Assembly: GCA_963617275.1 (NCBI GenBank)
Contig: CAVENX010000012.1
Span: forward strand, 62,001-126,000
Length of the DNA stretch: 64,000 bases
Direction: 5' to 3'
From: Limivicinus sp963617275
GTDB lineage: Bacteria; Bacillota; Clostridia; Oscillospirales; Oscillospiraceae
The position numbers and the translations under genes were made by a program. Under the pieces are notes generated by a model that was not told the origin of the DNA, did not search any database, and saw only the letters and a program-made list of their open reading frames with translations. Positions 15,984 to 24,892 of this stretch are shown piece after piece; position 1 is the first letter of the stretch; each line of letters begins with the position of its first letter.

Positions 15984-17431
15984 TGGCTGGTGTATTTTTC
16001 TCTTCACCGTATCTCAAAGGAGGAAAGCAGTCGGCAAAGCTTGCAAACCTCACAAAGTATATCTCAACTAGAGAAGGTGTTGAACTTCTCAAAGATACCG
16101 ACAGCAGCTTGCCCGCGACAAAACAGCAGCAGGATTTTATATCTCGGCTGCTCAAAATGTTTCCGGACACTCGTGGGATGCCAGAGTATGAAGATTACAA
16201 AGCAGAGCACTCACAGAAGAACGCTTCGGAGTTTATTTCTCAGGTGCAAGAGAACTATGCATATCTTCTGGATAAGCGTGAGAACTATGTTGACTACGTC
16301 GCAAACCGTCCCGGCGTGAAGAAGCTCGGCGAGCACGGTCTGTGGAATGCAGACGGCAAAGTACCTGTGCTGCAAAACGCAATCGATGAAGTGGCTCACC
16401 ATCCGGGCAATGTCTGGACACCGGTCATTGCGATACAGCGTTCAGATGCGGAACGCTTGGGCTATGACTCCGCTGAGAGTTGGCGTTCACTCATCTGCTC
16501 TGAACTTGATCAGATAGCGAAAGCGTATAAGATACTGCCGTCGCACTTAAAATGGTACTCTGCGTTCCACGAAAAGGAGCGCAGTGTACATGTGCATCTG
16601 GTCATCTTCTCGACCGAACCGAATGAAGGCTATCTCACCAAGCCCGCGATCCTTGAGTTGCGCTCTGCGTTTACGCGGCAGATATTCAAGGATGACTTGA
16701 AGAACATCTATGTTCAGCAGACTATACACCGAGACCATTTGCAGGAGAATGTGCTGGAGGTCATGGATTCCTTGATTCAGAAAATGCAGAGTGGTGAGAT
16801 AAGCAATCCCAAAATTGAGTTGCTCATCACTGAGCTTGCAGAGCGTCTGCAAAACTATTCTGGTAAAAAGGTATATGGTTATCTCCCACCGGCCACAAAG
16901 CGTATAGTAGACGCTATTGTTGACGAGCTTGCGAGCGATGAGCGTGTCATGGAGGCGTATTCGCTCTGGCAGGATATGCGGGATGAGGTGTTCAGCTTTT
17001 ACTCTAAAGCGAAGCCAGAGCGCGTGCCGCTCTCTCAGCAGAAGGAGTTCAAGCCTGTGCGCAACATGGTCATCCGTGAAGTCGTGCAGATGATGGAGCA
17101 ACAGCAGAATGAGGGTATTAACTGTGATGAGCCCCAGCCTACTGTGCTCGAACTTAAGGCAGTCGCAGAAAGTTCAGCGCCGTCCTCGACTCACAGTACT
17201 CCACCAACACCAGAGCGCCGTGCCCCACCACCTGAATCCGTATCTGCCTGTATGGTTCGTATGCTGCACCACATGGGAAATATCTTTCGGGATAACGTCA
17301 GTGCCTCTGGCTACCGAGGCTTGCAGCTTGACAAGAAACGTCGAAAAGAATTGCAGGAGTGGAAAATCGCACTCGGCCACCGTGAGGATGACCACGAGGA
17401 TCCTGCAAACTATCCCACACAGTCATATTAG
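15983..17431 (+). CDS. MobP-type relaxase (MobP3-like)
   Basis: This 482-residue relaxase nicks oriT and pilots DNA transfer. Visible family marks are GVFFSSPYLKGGK with YISTREG near the N-terminus, supplying candidate catalytic tyrosines, the central segment TPVIAIQRSDAERLGY, and the metal-binding histidine cluster in WYSAFHEKERSVHVHLVIFS (about 195-213). The C-terminal third is Pro/Ser-rich then basic. It is translationally coupled to the RHH protein and followed 11 bases later by the excisionase gene. No coupling protein or secretion ATPase is nearby, which fits a mobilizable rather than self-transmissible element. Confidence 0.88.
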   Translation: MAGVFFSSPYLKGGKQSAKLANLTKYISTREGVELLKDTDSSLPATKQQQDFISRLLKMFPDTRGMPEYEDYKAEHSQKNASEFISQVQENYAYLLDKRENYVDYVANRPGVKKLGEHGLWNADGKVPVLQNAIDEVAHHPGNVWTPVIAIQRSDAERLGYDSAESWRSLICSELDQIAKAYKILPSHLKWYSAFHEKERSVHVHLVIFSTEPNEGYLTKPAILELRSAFTRQIFKDDLKNIYVQQTIHRDHLQENVLEVMDSLIQKMQSGEISNPKIELLITELAERLQNYSGKKVYGYLPPATKRIVDAIVDELASDERVMEAYSLWQDMRDEVFSFYSKAKPERVPLSQQKEFKPVRNMVIREVVQMMEQQQNEGINCDEPQPTVLELKAVAESSAPSSTHSTPPTPERRAPPPESVSACMVRMLHHMGNIFRDNVSASGYRGLQLDKKRRKELQEWKIALGHREDDHEDPANYPTQSY

Positions 17432-17442
17432 GAGGAACTTAT

Positions 17443-17646
17443 TTGGGCAAAACGAAATATACAAACTACAACGACCTGCCGCTGATGCTGTCTGTCCCGG
17501 ATGTAGCATCCGTCCTCGGCATATCCCGTGCAGGTGCGTATGAACTCGTACGCAGTGACGGCTTCCCGTCACTGCGCATTGGCTCCCGTATCGTCATACC
17601 AAAAGAAAAGTTTATAGACTGGATAAATGCAAACACCAGAGCTTAA
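17443..17646 (+). CDS. Excisionase-like helix-turn-helix protein
   Basis: This 67-residue protein has a MerR/excisionase-type DNA-binding helix-turn-helix: LPLMLSVPDVASVLGISRAG then AYELVRSDGFPSLRIGSRIV and PKEKFIDWI. The TTG start is supported by AGGAGG 6 bases upstream. It sits between relaxase and integrase, the usual place for a directionality factor (Xis) that drives excision by the integrase. Control of relaxase or integrase transcription is an alternative role. Confidence 0.88.
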   Translation: MGKTKYTNYNDLPLMLSVPDVASVLGISRAGAYELVRSDGFPSLRIGSRIVIPKEKFIDWINANTRA

Positions 17647-17746
17647 AAATTGCGCCGCAATAAACAATGAAAAAGCTCCGAAAAGTTTCTCTGGCTATTT
17701 CGGAGAACTTGTGGTATTTGTGTTTGCTGCGAAAGGGGATGAAAAC

Positions 17747-18961
17747 ATGGCAAAGAAACGAGCAAACGGCGAGGGCAGTATCCGCAAGCGCAGCGACGGT
17801 CGCTGGGAGGGACGCTATACCGCTGGGCGGAATCCTACGACCGGCAAGCCGATATACAAAAATGTTCTCGGCAAAACTCAGACCGAGGTAAAAGAAAAAC
17901 TCAAAGTTGCATTGGCGGAGTGCGAGAAGATAGATGTATACAAATCCGCACAGTACACCGTCGGCGAATGGATGGACATATGGTTTGAGAACTACGCGGC
18001 AATCAAAGTTCGTCCGTCATCACACCAGACGTATAAGGGATACATCGAGCACCACATCAAGCCGTACATCGGCAGCATACCGCTCAGCAAGCTGACTACA
18101 CTGGACCTACAGAAGTTGTACAAAAAGCTGATGAAGGCAGGACGCGTCGAGCGTATTGAGGCAAAGAAGCAGCCAAAGGGGCTGAGCGCTAAAACAGTGC
18201 GTAATCTGAATCAGATCATCTCATCGGCAATGGACATGGCAATAGAGCAAAAGCTCATCTCTGTAAATCCCACAAACAAGTGTGCGCTTCCGAAAATAGA
18301 ACACCGCGAGATGAACACGCTGACGCAGGATCAGCTCGCGACATTCCTTGCAGAAGCGCGGCGGTCAGGCGTGTACGAGATGTACTACACAGAGCTTACG
18401 ACTGGGCTGCGCCGCGGTGAACTCCTCGGGCTGAAATGGGGAGACATAGATTTCAAAGATAATGTTATCCGCATACGGCGACAGGTCGCACGAATAGATG
18501 GGAATGTAGTCGAAGCTCCGCTGAAAACCAAGAACGCCTATCGCAGCGTGGCAATAACGCAGGACGTGGTAGCTATGCTGAAGGAAAAGAAAGCCGACGA
18601 CAACGGCAGAAGCGAATATGTGTTCAGCTCCGAGACTGGTGGGCCAATCTCACCGGACAGCGTACTGAATATGCTGCACCGGGTGCTTGACCGTGCGGGA
18701 CTGCCAAGGCTTCGCTTCCACGATCTTCGTCACACATTTGCAACCCTGGCTTTGCAGAACGGAGTAAACATTAAAACCGTCTCCGGGATGCTCGGTCACT
18801 ACTCCGCAGGCTTCACGCTCGACACATACACCCACGTCACAACGCTTGCGCAGACCAAAGCCGCCGAGACGATGGGAGGATTGCTTGCGAATGCGGTAAA
18901 GAAAAACACAGGAAGAAAGATGCAGAGCGGTATAATCCGCTCTGCAACAATTTTTCCATAA
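17747..18961 (+). CDS. Tyrosine site-specific integrase
   Basis: This 404-residue phage/Tn916-type integrase has an N-terminal AP2-like arm-binding region (GSIRKRSDGRWEGRYTAGRN), a SAM-like core-binding domain (about 65-175) and a catalytic domain with R in TGLRRGELLGLKW, HxxR in RFHDLRHTFATLAL, the GHYS motif and nucleophile Tyr in LDTYTHV. The ATG at 17747 follows GAAAGGGG by 9 bases. It should recombine the 44-bp repeats within tRNA-fMet. Unlike most integrases of this type it is not adjacent to the att site: a toxin-antitoxin pair and about 670 bp lie between. Confidence 0.93.
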   Translation: MAKKRANGEGSIRKRSDGRWEGRYTAGRNPTTGKPIYKNVLGKTQTEVKEKLKVALAECEKIDVYKSAQYTVGEWMDIWFENYAAIKVRPSSHQTYKGYIEHHIKPYIGSIPLSKLTTLDLQKLYKKLMKAGRVERIEAKKQPKGLSAKTVRNLNQIISSAMDMAIEQKLISVNPTNKCALPKIEHREMNTLTQDQLATFLAEARRSGVYEMYYTELTTGLRRGELLGLKWGDIDFKDNVIRIRRQVARIDGNVVEAPLKTKNAYRSVAITQDVVAMLKEKKADDNGRSEYVFSSETGGPISPDSVLNMLHRVLDRAGLPRLRFHDLRHTFATLALQNGVNIKTVSGMLGHYSAGFTLDTYTHVTTLAQTKAAETMGGLLANAVKKNTGRKMQSGIIRSATIFP

Positions 18962-18983
18962 ATGGACTATTTGTAGATTCTGC

Positions 18984-20039
18984 TTAAGATGTTAGGGAAT
19001 ACTTGGTCTTCAAATCATTATGCCAACTAAATTTAATATAGCCGTCTTTTTGTAGACGACCTACAACAATTCCAGGGTCAATTCCAATCTCCTTTGAAAA
19101 AAGCAACAATGATTCCTTAGTAAATGATTTTTTCCCTAAAAATGAATCATAGTAGTTTTGCGGGATCAATATATCCTTTGCAAATTGATCCGCAGCATCC
19201 TCTGCGACATTATCAATATTGGAGTTCTGATTCAGATGCCCTAAAAGGACATGACCAATTTCGTGGAATAAGCTAAACCAAAACTTGTCGGCATCTTTAC
19301 CACGCAAAGTAAGTCCAATCACAATTTTATCTCTGTCATAGAATGTTGCACCATGGAGAAACGATCCTTCGATATGTGGCAAAAATACCAACGCTATACC
19401 ACACTCGGCCAGCAAACTGCATAATTCGTCACAAAAGTCCATTGGATCTTTTAATGTCATTGCTCGAATGACATTTAGTTGTACGGACAACTCCTTTAAA
19501 TTTATATGTGCCGTGTGAATTGATCTTGCTGCGATCTTTGCTTCTTGTGCCCACGCAATCAATGCGAAGTCAGATTTCTCTGTAATTGATAGTCTACGGC
19601 AAGCAATAGCAGGAATAAGGTTGCTGTTTTCAAGTCTGTCGAGTTGCGCAACCTCAAAAAACTTTCGAAGGTTTATAACGCGTTCTTCCTGTATCGCTGA
19701 TTCAGGTACCCAACCGTTATTTGACATTTCCTTATATGGAAATTTTTTTGCAATCTCTTTATCTGCATCTAAGGCGTTTTCTGCTTCAATTTTCGTGAGT
19801 TTTTCCCTGTATATAGCCTCAAGGTTGCTCCAAAAGTTTGCGGGTAAACCCAAAACCATTTCTAGTCGGTACGCAACATCTGGCGTGAGCTGCACATCGC
19901 CATTGATAAGGTGACTTATATGCTTCTCGGACATGCCCATACGAGAAGCAAACTCCTTTTGGCTCATTCCACGATCATCTAGTTGCTCTTTGATAGTTGC
20001 ACCGGGTGGTGTGGCAATGTAGCTACGACTTCTCGCCAT
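18984..20039 (-). CDS. higA: HigA-type antitoxin fused to ImmA/IrrE-like metallopeptidase domain
   Basis: This 351-residue protein has a HigA-family XRE helix-turn-helix at about 10-75 (PPGATIKEQLDDRGMSQKEF, GMSEKHISHLINGD) and, after a helical linker, a C-terminal COG2856/ImmA-IrrE zinc peptidase domain with HEIGH at about 265 (FSLFHEIGHVLLGHL) and a downstream EDAADQFAKDILIP segment that supplies the third ligand. It lies 31 bases after the toxin gene. It should neutralise HigB and repress the operon; the peptidase may cleave a repressor or the toxin complex, which is inference. Toxin-first gene order is typical of higBA. Confidence 0.88.
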   Translation of the reverse strand: MARSRSYIATPPGATIKEQLDDRGMSQKEFASRMGMSEKHISHLINGDVQLTPDVAYRLEMVLGLPANFWSNLEAIYREKLTKIEAENALDADKEIAKKFPYKEMSNNGWVPESAIQEERVINLRKFFEVAQLDRLENSNLIPAIACRRLSITEKSDFALIAWAQEAKIAARSIHTAHINLKELSVQLNVIRAMTLKDPMDFCDELCSLLAECGIALVFLPHIEGSFLHGATFYDRDKIVIGLTLRGKDADKFWFSLFHEIGHVLLGHLNQNSNIDNVAEDAADQFAKDILIPQNYYDSFLGKKSFTKESLLLFSKEIGIDPGIVVGRLQKDGYIKFSWHNDLKTKYSLTS

Positions 20040-20070
20040 TATGGTTTCCTCCTTTAGATTTTTCCCATTG

Positions 20071-20367
20071 TTAATGATAGTCAGTTATCTCGATAATATT
20101 TGCTATTTGAATGTCGGTTCCTTTCTTTGTGAAAACTAACCTCATTGGGTGAACAAGGTCAACAGCGTATTGATCTTGTCTATTTTTGCGCAATGGGTGA
20201 CAACGACCTACATGATACTGAATCATTTCTTCAACACTTTCGGCTGCCCTGATTTGATCTATTCGAAGCTGGATTTTCTCAGCCATCTTAGTCCCGTATT
20301 TTCTTTCGGCCAAAGAAGCATTGGTACACACCTTTTCAATGCTGGCATTCTTATATTCGACTTCCAA
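20071..20367 (-). CDS. higB: RelE/HigB-family toxin
   Basis: This 98-residue protein has the compact RelE/ParE fold pattern of HigB: EYKNASIEKVCTNASLAERK, helix RIDQIRAAESVEEMI, then PLRKNRQDQYAVDLVHPMRL and a C-terminal strand IIEITDYH. HigB toxins are ribosome-dependent mRNA endonucleases. The start is TTG at 20367 with AGGTGA 5 bases upstream. It precedes the HigA-peptidase antitoxin and is driven by a consensus promoter at 20405-20433. The pair probably stabilises the mobile element. Confidence 0.85.
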   Translation of the reverse strand: MEVEYKNASIEKVCTNASLAERKYGTKMAEKIQLRIDQIRAAESVEEMIQYHVGRCHPLRKNRQDQYAVDLVHPMRLVFTKKGTDIQIANIIEITDYH

Positions 20368-20385
20368 TAAATCACCTCACTCAAC

Positions 20386-20455
20386 AACCTTGCAGGTCAA
20401 TATTATTGTAACAAAAGCACTGCAAAAAGTCAACAAAGAATTTACCTGTGAGGTT
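20386..20455 (-). promoter_or_regulatory. Promoter and paired operators of the toxin-antitoxin operon
   Basis: On the minus strand TTGACT (20433-20428) and TACAAT (20410-20405) are separated by exactly 17 bases. Two near-identical 12-mers in inverted orientation flank it: AACCTTGCAGGT at 20386-20397 and ACCTGTGAGGTT at 20444-20455 (10 of 12 positions identical when inverted). They are the natural candidates for HigA binding and autorepression. Confidence 0.75.
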
Positions 20456-21004
20456 AATTAAAACAACTTATAGTGATCATTCAGTTTCGCAATATACACA
20501 GTTGTATGTAGCCACCATAAAACATGTCGTTTATGACCAGCGCCCCTTGTAAATGTGGCAGGTCATACTTAACGTTCAGAATAAAGAAACAGTGCGATTA
20601 CTTAGCAGTGTGGATGTGTCTGCTCGCGAGCAAAATGGTTCTCACAAATTATGTAATATAGAATACACATAGGCGTAGCAATGGTACTGACAATTATCCC
20701 ATTAAAGCCGACAAAAAAATGTGATTTACCTTGAAGTAGCCGAAACTATACTTGGAGACGATCTGTAACAATTAGTGGTCGAAATATCCAGCGTAGCTAA
20801 CGAATCGCGCCGGTATAAACAAAGAAAAAGCAGTGGTTGTATATTAGTTTTCCCAAAAATTTTTCTGCCGCCGCAGTTTTGTCCACAATTACCCCGCCGA
20901 ATCCGTTCCCATCCTATCCGCTGATATCCGCATCTGGGTCACGGTTTGGGTCAGCGCGATTTTGGCGAAAACCGTCCGAACTTTTAGACCACATAAACGC
21001 AGAA
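20456..21004. other. Gap with possible second integrase-tail remnant
   Basis: From 20456 to about 20830 I see no gene or strong structure. From about 20840 to 21004 the minus strand reads SKSSDGFRQNRADPNRDPDA and DISGYDGNGFGG, similar to the peptide encoded just inside the left att repeat (RQNGVDPNADP). Both look like C-terminal tails of tRNA-targeting integrases without their catalytic parts. Confidence 0.4.
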
Positions 21005-21036
21005 AAAGTCCTGAAATCTTGCGATTTCAGGACTTT
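21005..21036 (-). terminator. Terminator of the tRNA-fMet gene (element-borne)
   Basis: AAAGTCCTGAAATC at 21005-21018 pairs perfectly with 21023-21036 around a 4-base loop, and the minus strand continues TTTTTCT. It begins 3 bases after the encoded CCA of the tRNA. Because it lies on the element side of the att repeat, it replaces the original terminator now stranded at 2328-2370. Confidence 0.85.
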
Positions 21037-21038
21037 GG

Positions 21039-21114
<76 letters not shown>

Positions 21115-21133
21115 ATATTCATTTAGCTTGTAT

Positions 21134-21162
21134 AATATAGCACAGAGCAGAAGCAAAGTCAA
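21134..21162 (-). promoter_or_regulatory. Promoter of the tRNA-fMet gene
   Basis: On the minus strand TTGACT (21162-21157) and TATATT (21139-21134) are 17 bases apart, ending 20 bases before the tRNA 5' end at 21114. Confidence 0.8.
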
Positions 21163-21333
21163 TACCCAAATTTCATTTTTTAATCCGTCCCGCAAAAATC
21201 TTCTATTCGGCAGGCTGCTCCCAGGAAAAATCTTCGGAGGCTTACGGCAGATTCATACCGCTATCCCGCGCACGTATCTCCGGCAAGCCGCAGCAAAAAA
21301 GCGGCCAAACCCGACAGAAAAAAAAAATAAAAG

Positions 21334-21361
21334 TTGACGCGGCGGCAAGAAACACTATAAT
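21334..21361 (+). promoter_or_regulatory. Promoter of the MBOAT operon
   Basis: TTGACG (21334-21339) and TATAAT (21356-21361) are 16 bases apart, about 60 bases upstream of the MBOAT gene start. Confidence 0.7.
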
Positions 21362-21420
21362 ATATTAATATGCTGTCGTTTGTCGGCTGCAACAAAATCT
21401 TCTGCTCGGGAGTCCAAAAT

Positions 21421-22815
21421 ATGGTTTTTTCATCGCCGGTTTTCCTGTGGATATTCCTGCCGGTCATTTTTGCGGCATATCATATCGTCCCTGCAAAGGC
21501 AAGGAACGTTCTGCTGCTTGCCGGCAGTCTCATATTTTACGCATGGGGAGAGCCGCGCTATATCCTGTTGATGCTTTTTTCCATCACGGTCAATTATTTT
21601 TTGGGGCTGCTGATGGAGAGATTCAGCGCAAAAAAAAAACTGATCCTGACGCTCGATATCATTATTAATCTCGCTCTGCTCGGGTACTTCAAATATTTCA
21701 ATTTCCTTGCGGGCATCATAAACGGCATCTTCGGCGAGGTTATCTCTGTCCGTGAGATCGCTCTGCCCATAGGCATTTCATTTTATACGTTCCAGATCAT
21801 GTCCTATATCATTGACCTCTACCGCGGACAGTACAAAGCGCAGAGGAGCATTGTAAACCTCGCGCTGTACATATCTTTTTTCCCGCAGCTTATCGCGGGG
21901 CCTATCGTAAAATACAAGGACATTGACGAACAGCTTGCCTCAAGAACCTGCACTATTGAAAAAACGGCGGAAGGCATACGGCGTTTCATCTACGGTCTCG
22001 GAAAAAAGGTGATAATCGCCAATATCGCGGCGCAGTATGTCGATACGATCTACGCGACGGAGGCCGCAGGGCTGACCGGTGCGCTGGCATGGTTCGGCGC
22101 GATATTGTACACCTTGCAGATCTACTATGATTTTTCCGGCTACTCGGATATGGCGATCGGCATGGGCAAGATGTTCGGATTTGAATTCGAGGAAAACTTC
22201 CGCTATCCGTACCTTTCCTCCTCTATCCGCGAGTTCTGGCAGAGATGGCATATTTCGCTCGGAACATGGTTCAAAGAATATCTGTACATCCCGCTCGGCG
22301 GGAACCGCAAGGGCGAAGCGCGCACATATCTGAACCTCATTATCGTGTTCTTTATCACGGGACTGTGGCACGGCGCGGGTTACACCTTTATCCTGTGGGG
22401 GCTATGGCACGGACTGTTCCGCATTGCAGAACGTCTCGGCTTCGGAAAGTTTCTCGACAGACACAGGATATTTGCGCATGTCTACACAGTGCTTGTGTTT
22501 GTGATAGGCTGGGTGCTGTTCCGCGCGGAGAGCGTTTCGCAGGCATGGATGATGACGGTGCGTATGCTTATGCCATGGAAATATGTCGGAAAGGCGCTGC
22601 TGCTGCACCAGCTCACAGGCGCTAAAATGCTTGCTATGCTTACAGGCGCCATACTCGGATGCGGCGTGATCCAGCTTGCAGCGGATAAAAGCGGATTTGC
22701 GGCGAAACTCAAAAACACATGGATCGAAGCGGTTTTCTGCGCGGGCATATTTGTCATATGCATTGCAATGCTCGCGGCAGATACGTATAATCCTTTCATC
22801 TACTTCAGATTTTAA
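21421..22815 (+). CDS. MBOAT-family O-acyltransferase (AlgI/PatA-like)
   Basis: This 464-residue multi-pass protein belongs to the membrane-bound O-acyltransferases that carry acyl groups across the membrane for acetylation of surface polysaccharide or peptidoglycan. Seen are SLIFYAWGEPRYILLM near 30, the ALPIGISFYTFQIMSYIID segment, FPQLIAGPIV, the RWHISLGTWFKEYLYIPLGG block and the catalytic-type His in GLWHGAGYTFILWGLWHG. The ATG at 21421 has GGGAG 8 bases upstream. It lies 15 bases before a DHHW/AlgJ-like gene, its usual partner. Confidence 0.92.
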   Translation: MVFSSPVFLWIFLPVIFAAYHIVPAKARNVLLLAGSLIFYAWGEPRYILLMLFSITVNYFLGLLMERFSAKKKLILTLDIIINLALLGYFKYFNFLAGIINGIFGEVISVREIALPIGISFYTFQIMSYIIDLYRGQYKAQRSIVNLALYISFFPQLIAGPIVKYKDIDEQLASRTCTIEKTAEGIRRFIYGLGKKVIIANIAAQYVDTIYATEAAGLTGALAWFGAILYTLQIYYDFSGYSDMAIGMGKMFGFEFEENFRYPYLSSSIREFWQRWHISLGTWFKEYLYIPLGGNRKGEARTYLNLIIVFFITGLWHGAGYTFILWGLWHGLFRIAERLGFGKFLDRHRIFAHVYTVLVFVIGWVLFRAESVSQAWMMTVRMLMPWKYVGKALLLHQLTGAKMLAMLTGAILGCGVIQLAADKSGFAAKLKNTWIEAVFCAGIFVICIAMLAADTYNPFIYFRF

Positions 22816-22830
22816 CACGGGAGGGTACGC

Positions 22831-23931
22831 ATGAAAAAGAAAAACGCCGTCATATGGCTGTGCCTGTTCGCGGCTCTGTTTATGCTGCCGCAGCTTGCAT
22901 CCCCCCTTGTAAAGCCGTATCTTGACAGCACAAACACCGAAAACCGTGCGCTTGCCGAAAGGCCGTCCTTAACACCGGACAGCTTTGAGAGCTTCCCTGC
23001 GGACTATGAAAATTATTACAACGACACAATGCCTTACAGAAATCAGCTTATCCGGCTGAACAACACGCTGCAATATTTTCTTTTCAGACAGCAGGACATA
23101 AACGGCGTTGCGATAGGGCGCGACGGCTGGCTCTTCTATTGCAGCGAGGAGGCAGGGAACCCCGTCAATCAGTCGCTTGGCTGCTGGCATTTCAATGAAG
23201 AAGAACTGGAGACCATGGCGGAGAGTATGCAGCAGACAAAGGACGCTCTCGCGGGGCGCGGCATAGAGTTTGTGCTCTTCATAGCGCCTAACAAAGAGAC
23301 GATATACATGGAAAAGCTGCCCTCATATTATGAGCAGGAGGACGAGTACACCGCAACAGACCAGCTTGTGGACTATCTCAGGGCTCACACCGACGTGACG
23401 GTCGTATATCCCAAGGAAGAGCTTCTTGAGTTCAAGGAACGCCATGCGGACATGCCGCTGTATCTCAAGCTTGACAGCCATTGGAACAACCTCGGCGCGT
23501 ACATTGGGGCAAGGAGTCTTGCCCGTGCGCTTGGTATCGAAATGCCGGCGGCGGAGAGTCTTGGGCTTGAAAAGATACAGAAAACATCCGGAGATCTCGC
23601 CATGGTCATGAACGCGGCGGTCACGGATGTGGATACCGATTACGAGCTGTCGGGGATAACGGAGCTGACTACCGAGAAGCTGAAAGACGACGATCAGAGC
23701 GGAATGGTGTTTCTGACACGCGGCGCGGACAAGCGAAACATTTTCGTGGCGCGGGATTCATATTCTATCGCCCTCGCCCCGATACTTGCATCGCAGTTTG
23801 AAAACAGCACCTTTGTACACCACACGCTTTTCTCTCAGGACAAAATATTCGCCTCGGATGCGGATATTTACGTGCTTGAGATAGTGGAACGGAACGAATA
23901 TCAGCTTCCGATGTATTCCGTATCGCCGTGA
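22831..23931 (+). CDS. DHHW/AlgJ-like surface O-acetyltransferase
   Basis: The 366-residue protein has an N-terminal membrane anchor (about 7-25) and an extracytoplasmic SGNH/AlgJ-like domain. The family motif appears as YLKLDSHWNNLGAY (Asp, His, Trp near 215), and the N-terminal signature ENRALAERPSL with YNDTMPYRNQLIRLNN and DGWLFY is typical of DHHW proteins. Together with the MBOAT gene just upstream it should transfer acetyl groups to an unidentified surface polymer. ACGGGAGGG precedes the ATG. Confidence 0.85.
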   Translation: MKKKNAVIWLCLFAALFMLPQLASPLVKPYLDSTNTENRALAERPSLTPDSFESFPADYENYYNDTMPYRNQLIRLNNTLQYFLFRQQDINGVAIGRDGWLFYCSEEAGNPVNQSLGCWHFNEEELETMAESMQQTKDALAGRGIEFVLFIAPNKETIYMEKLPSYYEQEDEYTATDQLVDYLRAHTDVTVVYPKEELLEFKERHADMPLYLKLDSHWNNLGAYIGARSLARALGIEMPAAESLGLEKIQKTSGDLAMVMNAAVTDVDTDYELSGITELTTEKLKDDDQSGMVFLTRGADKRNIFVARDSYSIALAPILASQFENSTFVHHTLFSQDKIFASDADIYVLEIVERNEYQLPMYSVSP

Positions 23932-23998
23932 GGCGCGGGCAAGAACACCTGGTATTCCGGTGATGAACGCCCTGAGATATAGTTTTAAAAGGAGAAAA

Positions 23999-24865
23999 AT
24001 GGAACGGCGAATTGTTGCTTTTTTTGCGGCGCTTTGCTTGCTTGCAGGCGTCTATCTTCCGGCTGCGGCAGATCATTCTTCCCTCCCCGCCCGGGCGGAG
24101 AAGGAGCGGCCTGAGCTTGACGAGGTGCGCGTTTATCTCAGAGATATGCTCTCCGGCAGAGGATATATCAATAATGGCGAAATATTCATGTCTTTGAGCG
24201 AGTTTTCCGGACTTTACGGAATAAACATGAATCTCAGCGCGGATGACGAGGGCTTTTCCGCTGTCGCCGAGGGGCTTGATATAAGCGCGGCGTTCGGGGC
24301 AAATTATCTCGCGGCGAATTACAGATACGTATTTTTACCGGACGGCTACATCCTGTGCGGCGGAGACGTCTATCTGCCTGCCGACGCGCTGTCGCGGATA
24401 TTCGGCGTAAAGATCTCGTCGGCGGAAGACCGGGTAGATATAAGCACGAAGCAGTGCAGGCCAATAAGCGGAAGCGAAGATTACTACAAGCTGAACATGC
24501 CGCCCGACTATCAGTATTGGATGCCGAGAATAATCAAGGTTGAAACAGTGGACGAGCCGCTTGCGGGCAAAATAGCCGTCGGCAACGTGATAGAAAATCG
24601 CGTCGAAAGCGACAGGTACCCCGACAGTATATATAAGGTGCTCTATGACAACAATACCGGCGTGCAGTTCGCGCCCGCTACGACCGGCGCCCTGACCGCG
24701 GAGGGGGACGAGCTGTCATGGGTGGCGGCTTGCCTGTGCTGGGAAGGCTATGACATGGCTGAGGACAGCCTGTATTTCGCAAACCCCGAAAACAACGGAA
24801 ACTACTGGTTCAAGACAAACTGCGTCTATGTCAAGACCATAGGAAGACACGAATTTTATAAGTGA
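23999..24865 (+). CDS. Secreted SleB-type cell wall hydrolase with copper-amine-oxidase-like N domain
   Basis: The 288-residue protein starts with a signal peptide (MERRIVAFFAALCLLAGVYL, likely cut after AAA). Residues about 45-150 have the repeating YINNGEIFMSLSEFSGLYG and VYLPADALSRIFGVK pattern of copper-amine-oxidase N-terminal-like domains, used for cell-wall contact. Residues about 170-288 resemble the SleB/Hydrolase_2 peptidoglycan hydrolase (IIKVETVDEPLAGKIAVGNV, IENRVESDRYPDSIYKVLY, GVQFAPA). The ATG at 23999 follows AAAAGGAG. A role in wall turnover or spore cortex lysis is inferred from family only. Confidence 0.82.
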   Translation: MERRIVAFFAALCLLAGVYLPAAADHSSLPARAEKERPELDEVRVYLRDMLSGRGYINNGEIFMSLSEFSGLYGINMNLSADDEGFSAVAEGLDISAAFGANYLAANYRYVFLPDGYILCGGDVYLPADALSRIFGVKISSAEDRVDISTKQCRPISGSEDYYKLNMPPDYQYWMPRIIKVETVDEPLAGKIAVGNVIENRVESDRYPDSIYKVLYDNNTGVQFAPATTGALTAEGDELSWVAACLCWEGYDMAEDSLYFANPENNGNYWFKTNCVYVKTIGRHEFYK

Positions 24866-24892
24866 GGTGCGGGCAAGACCCGCTTGAACATC

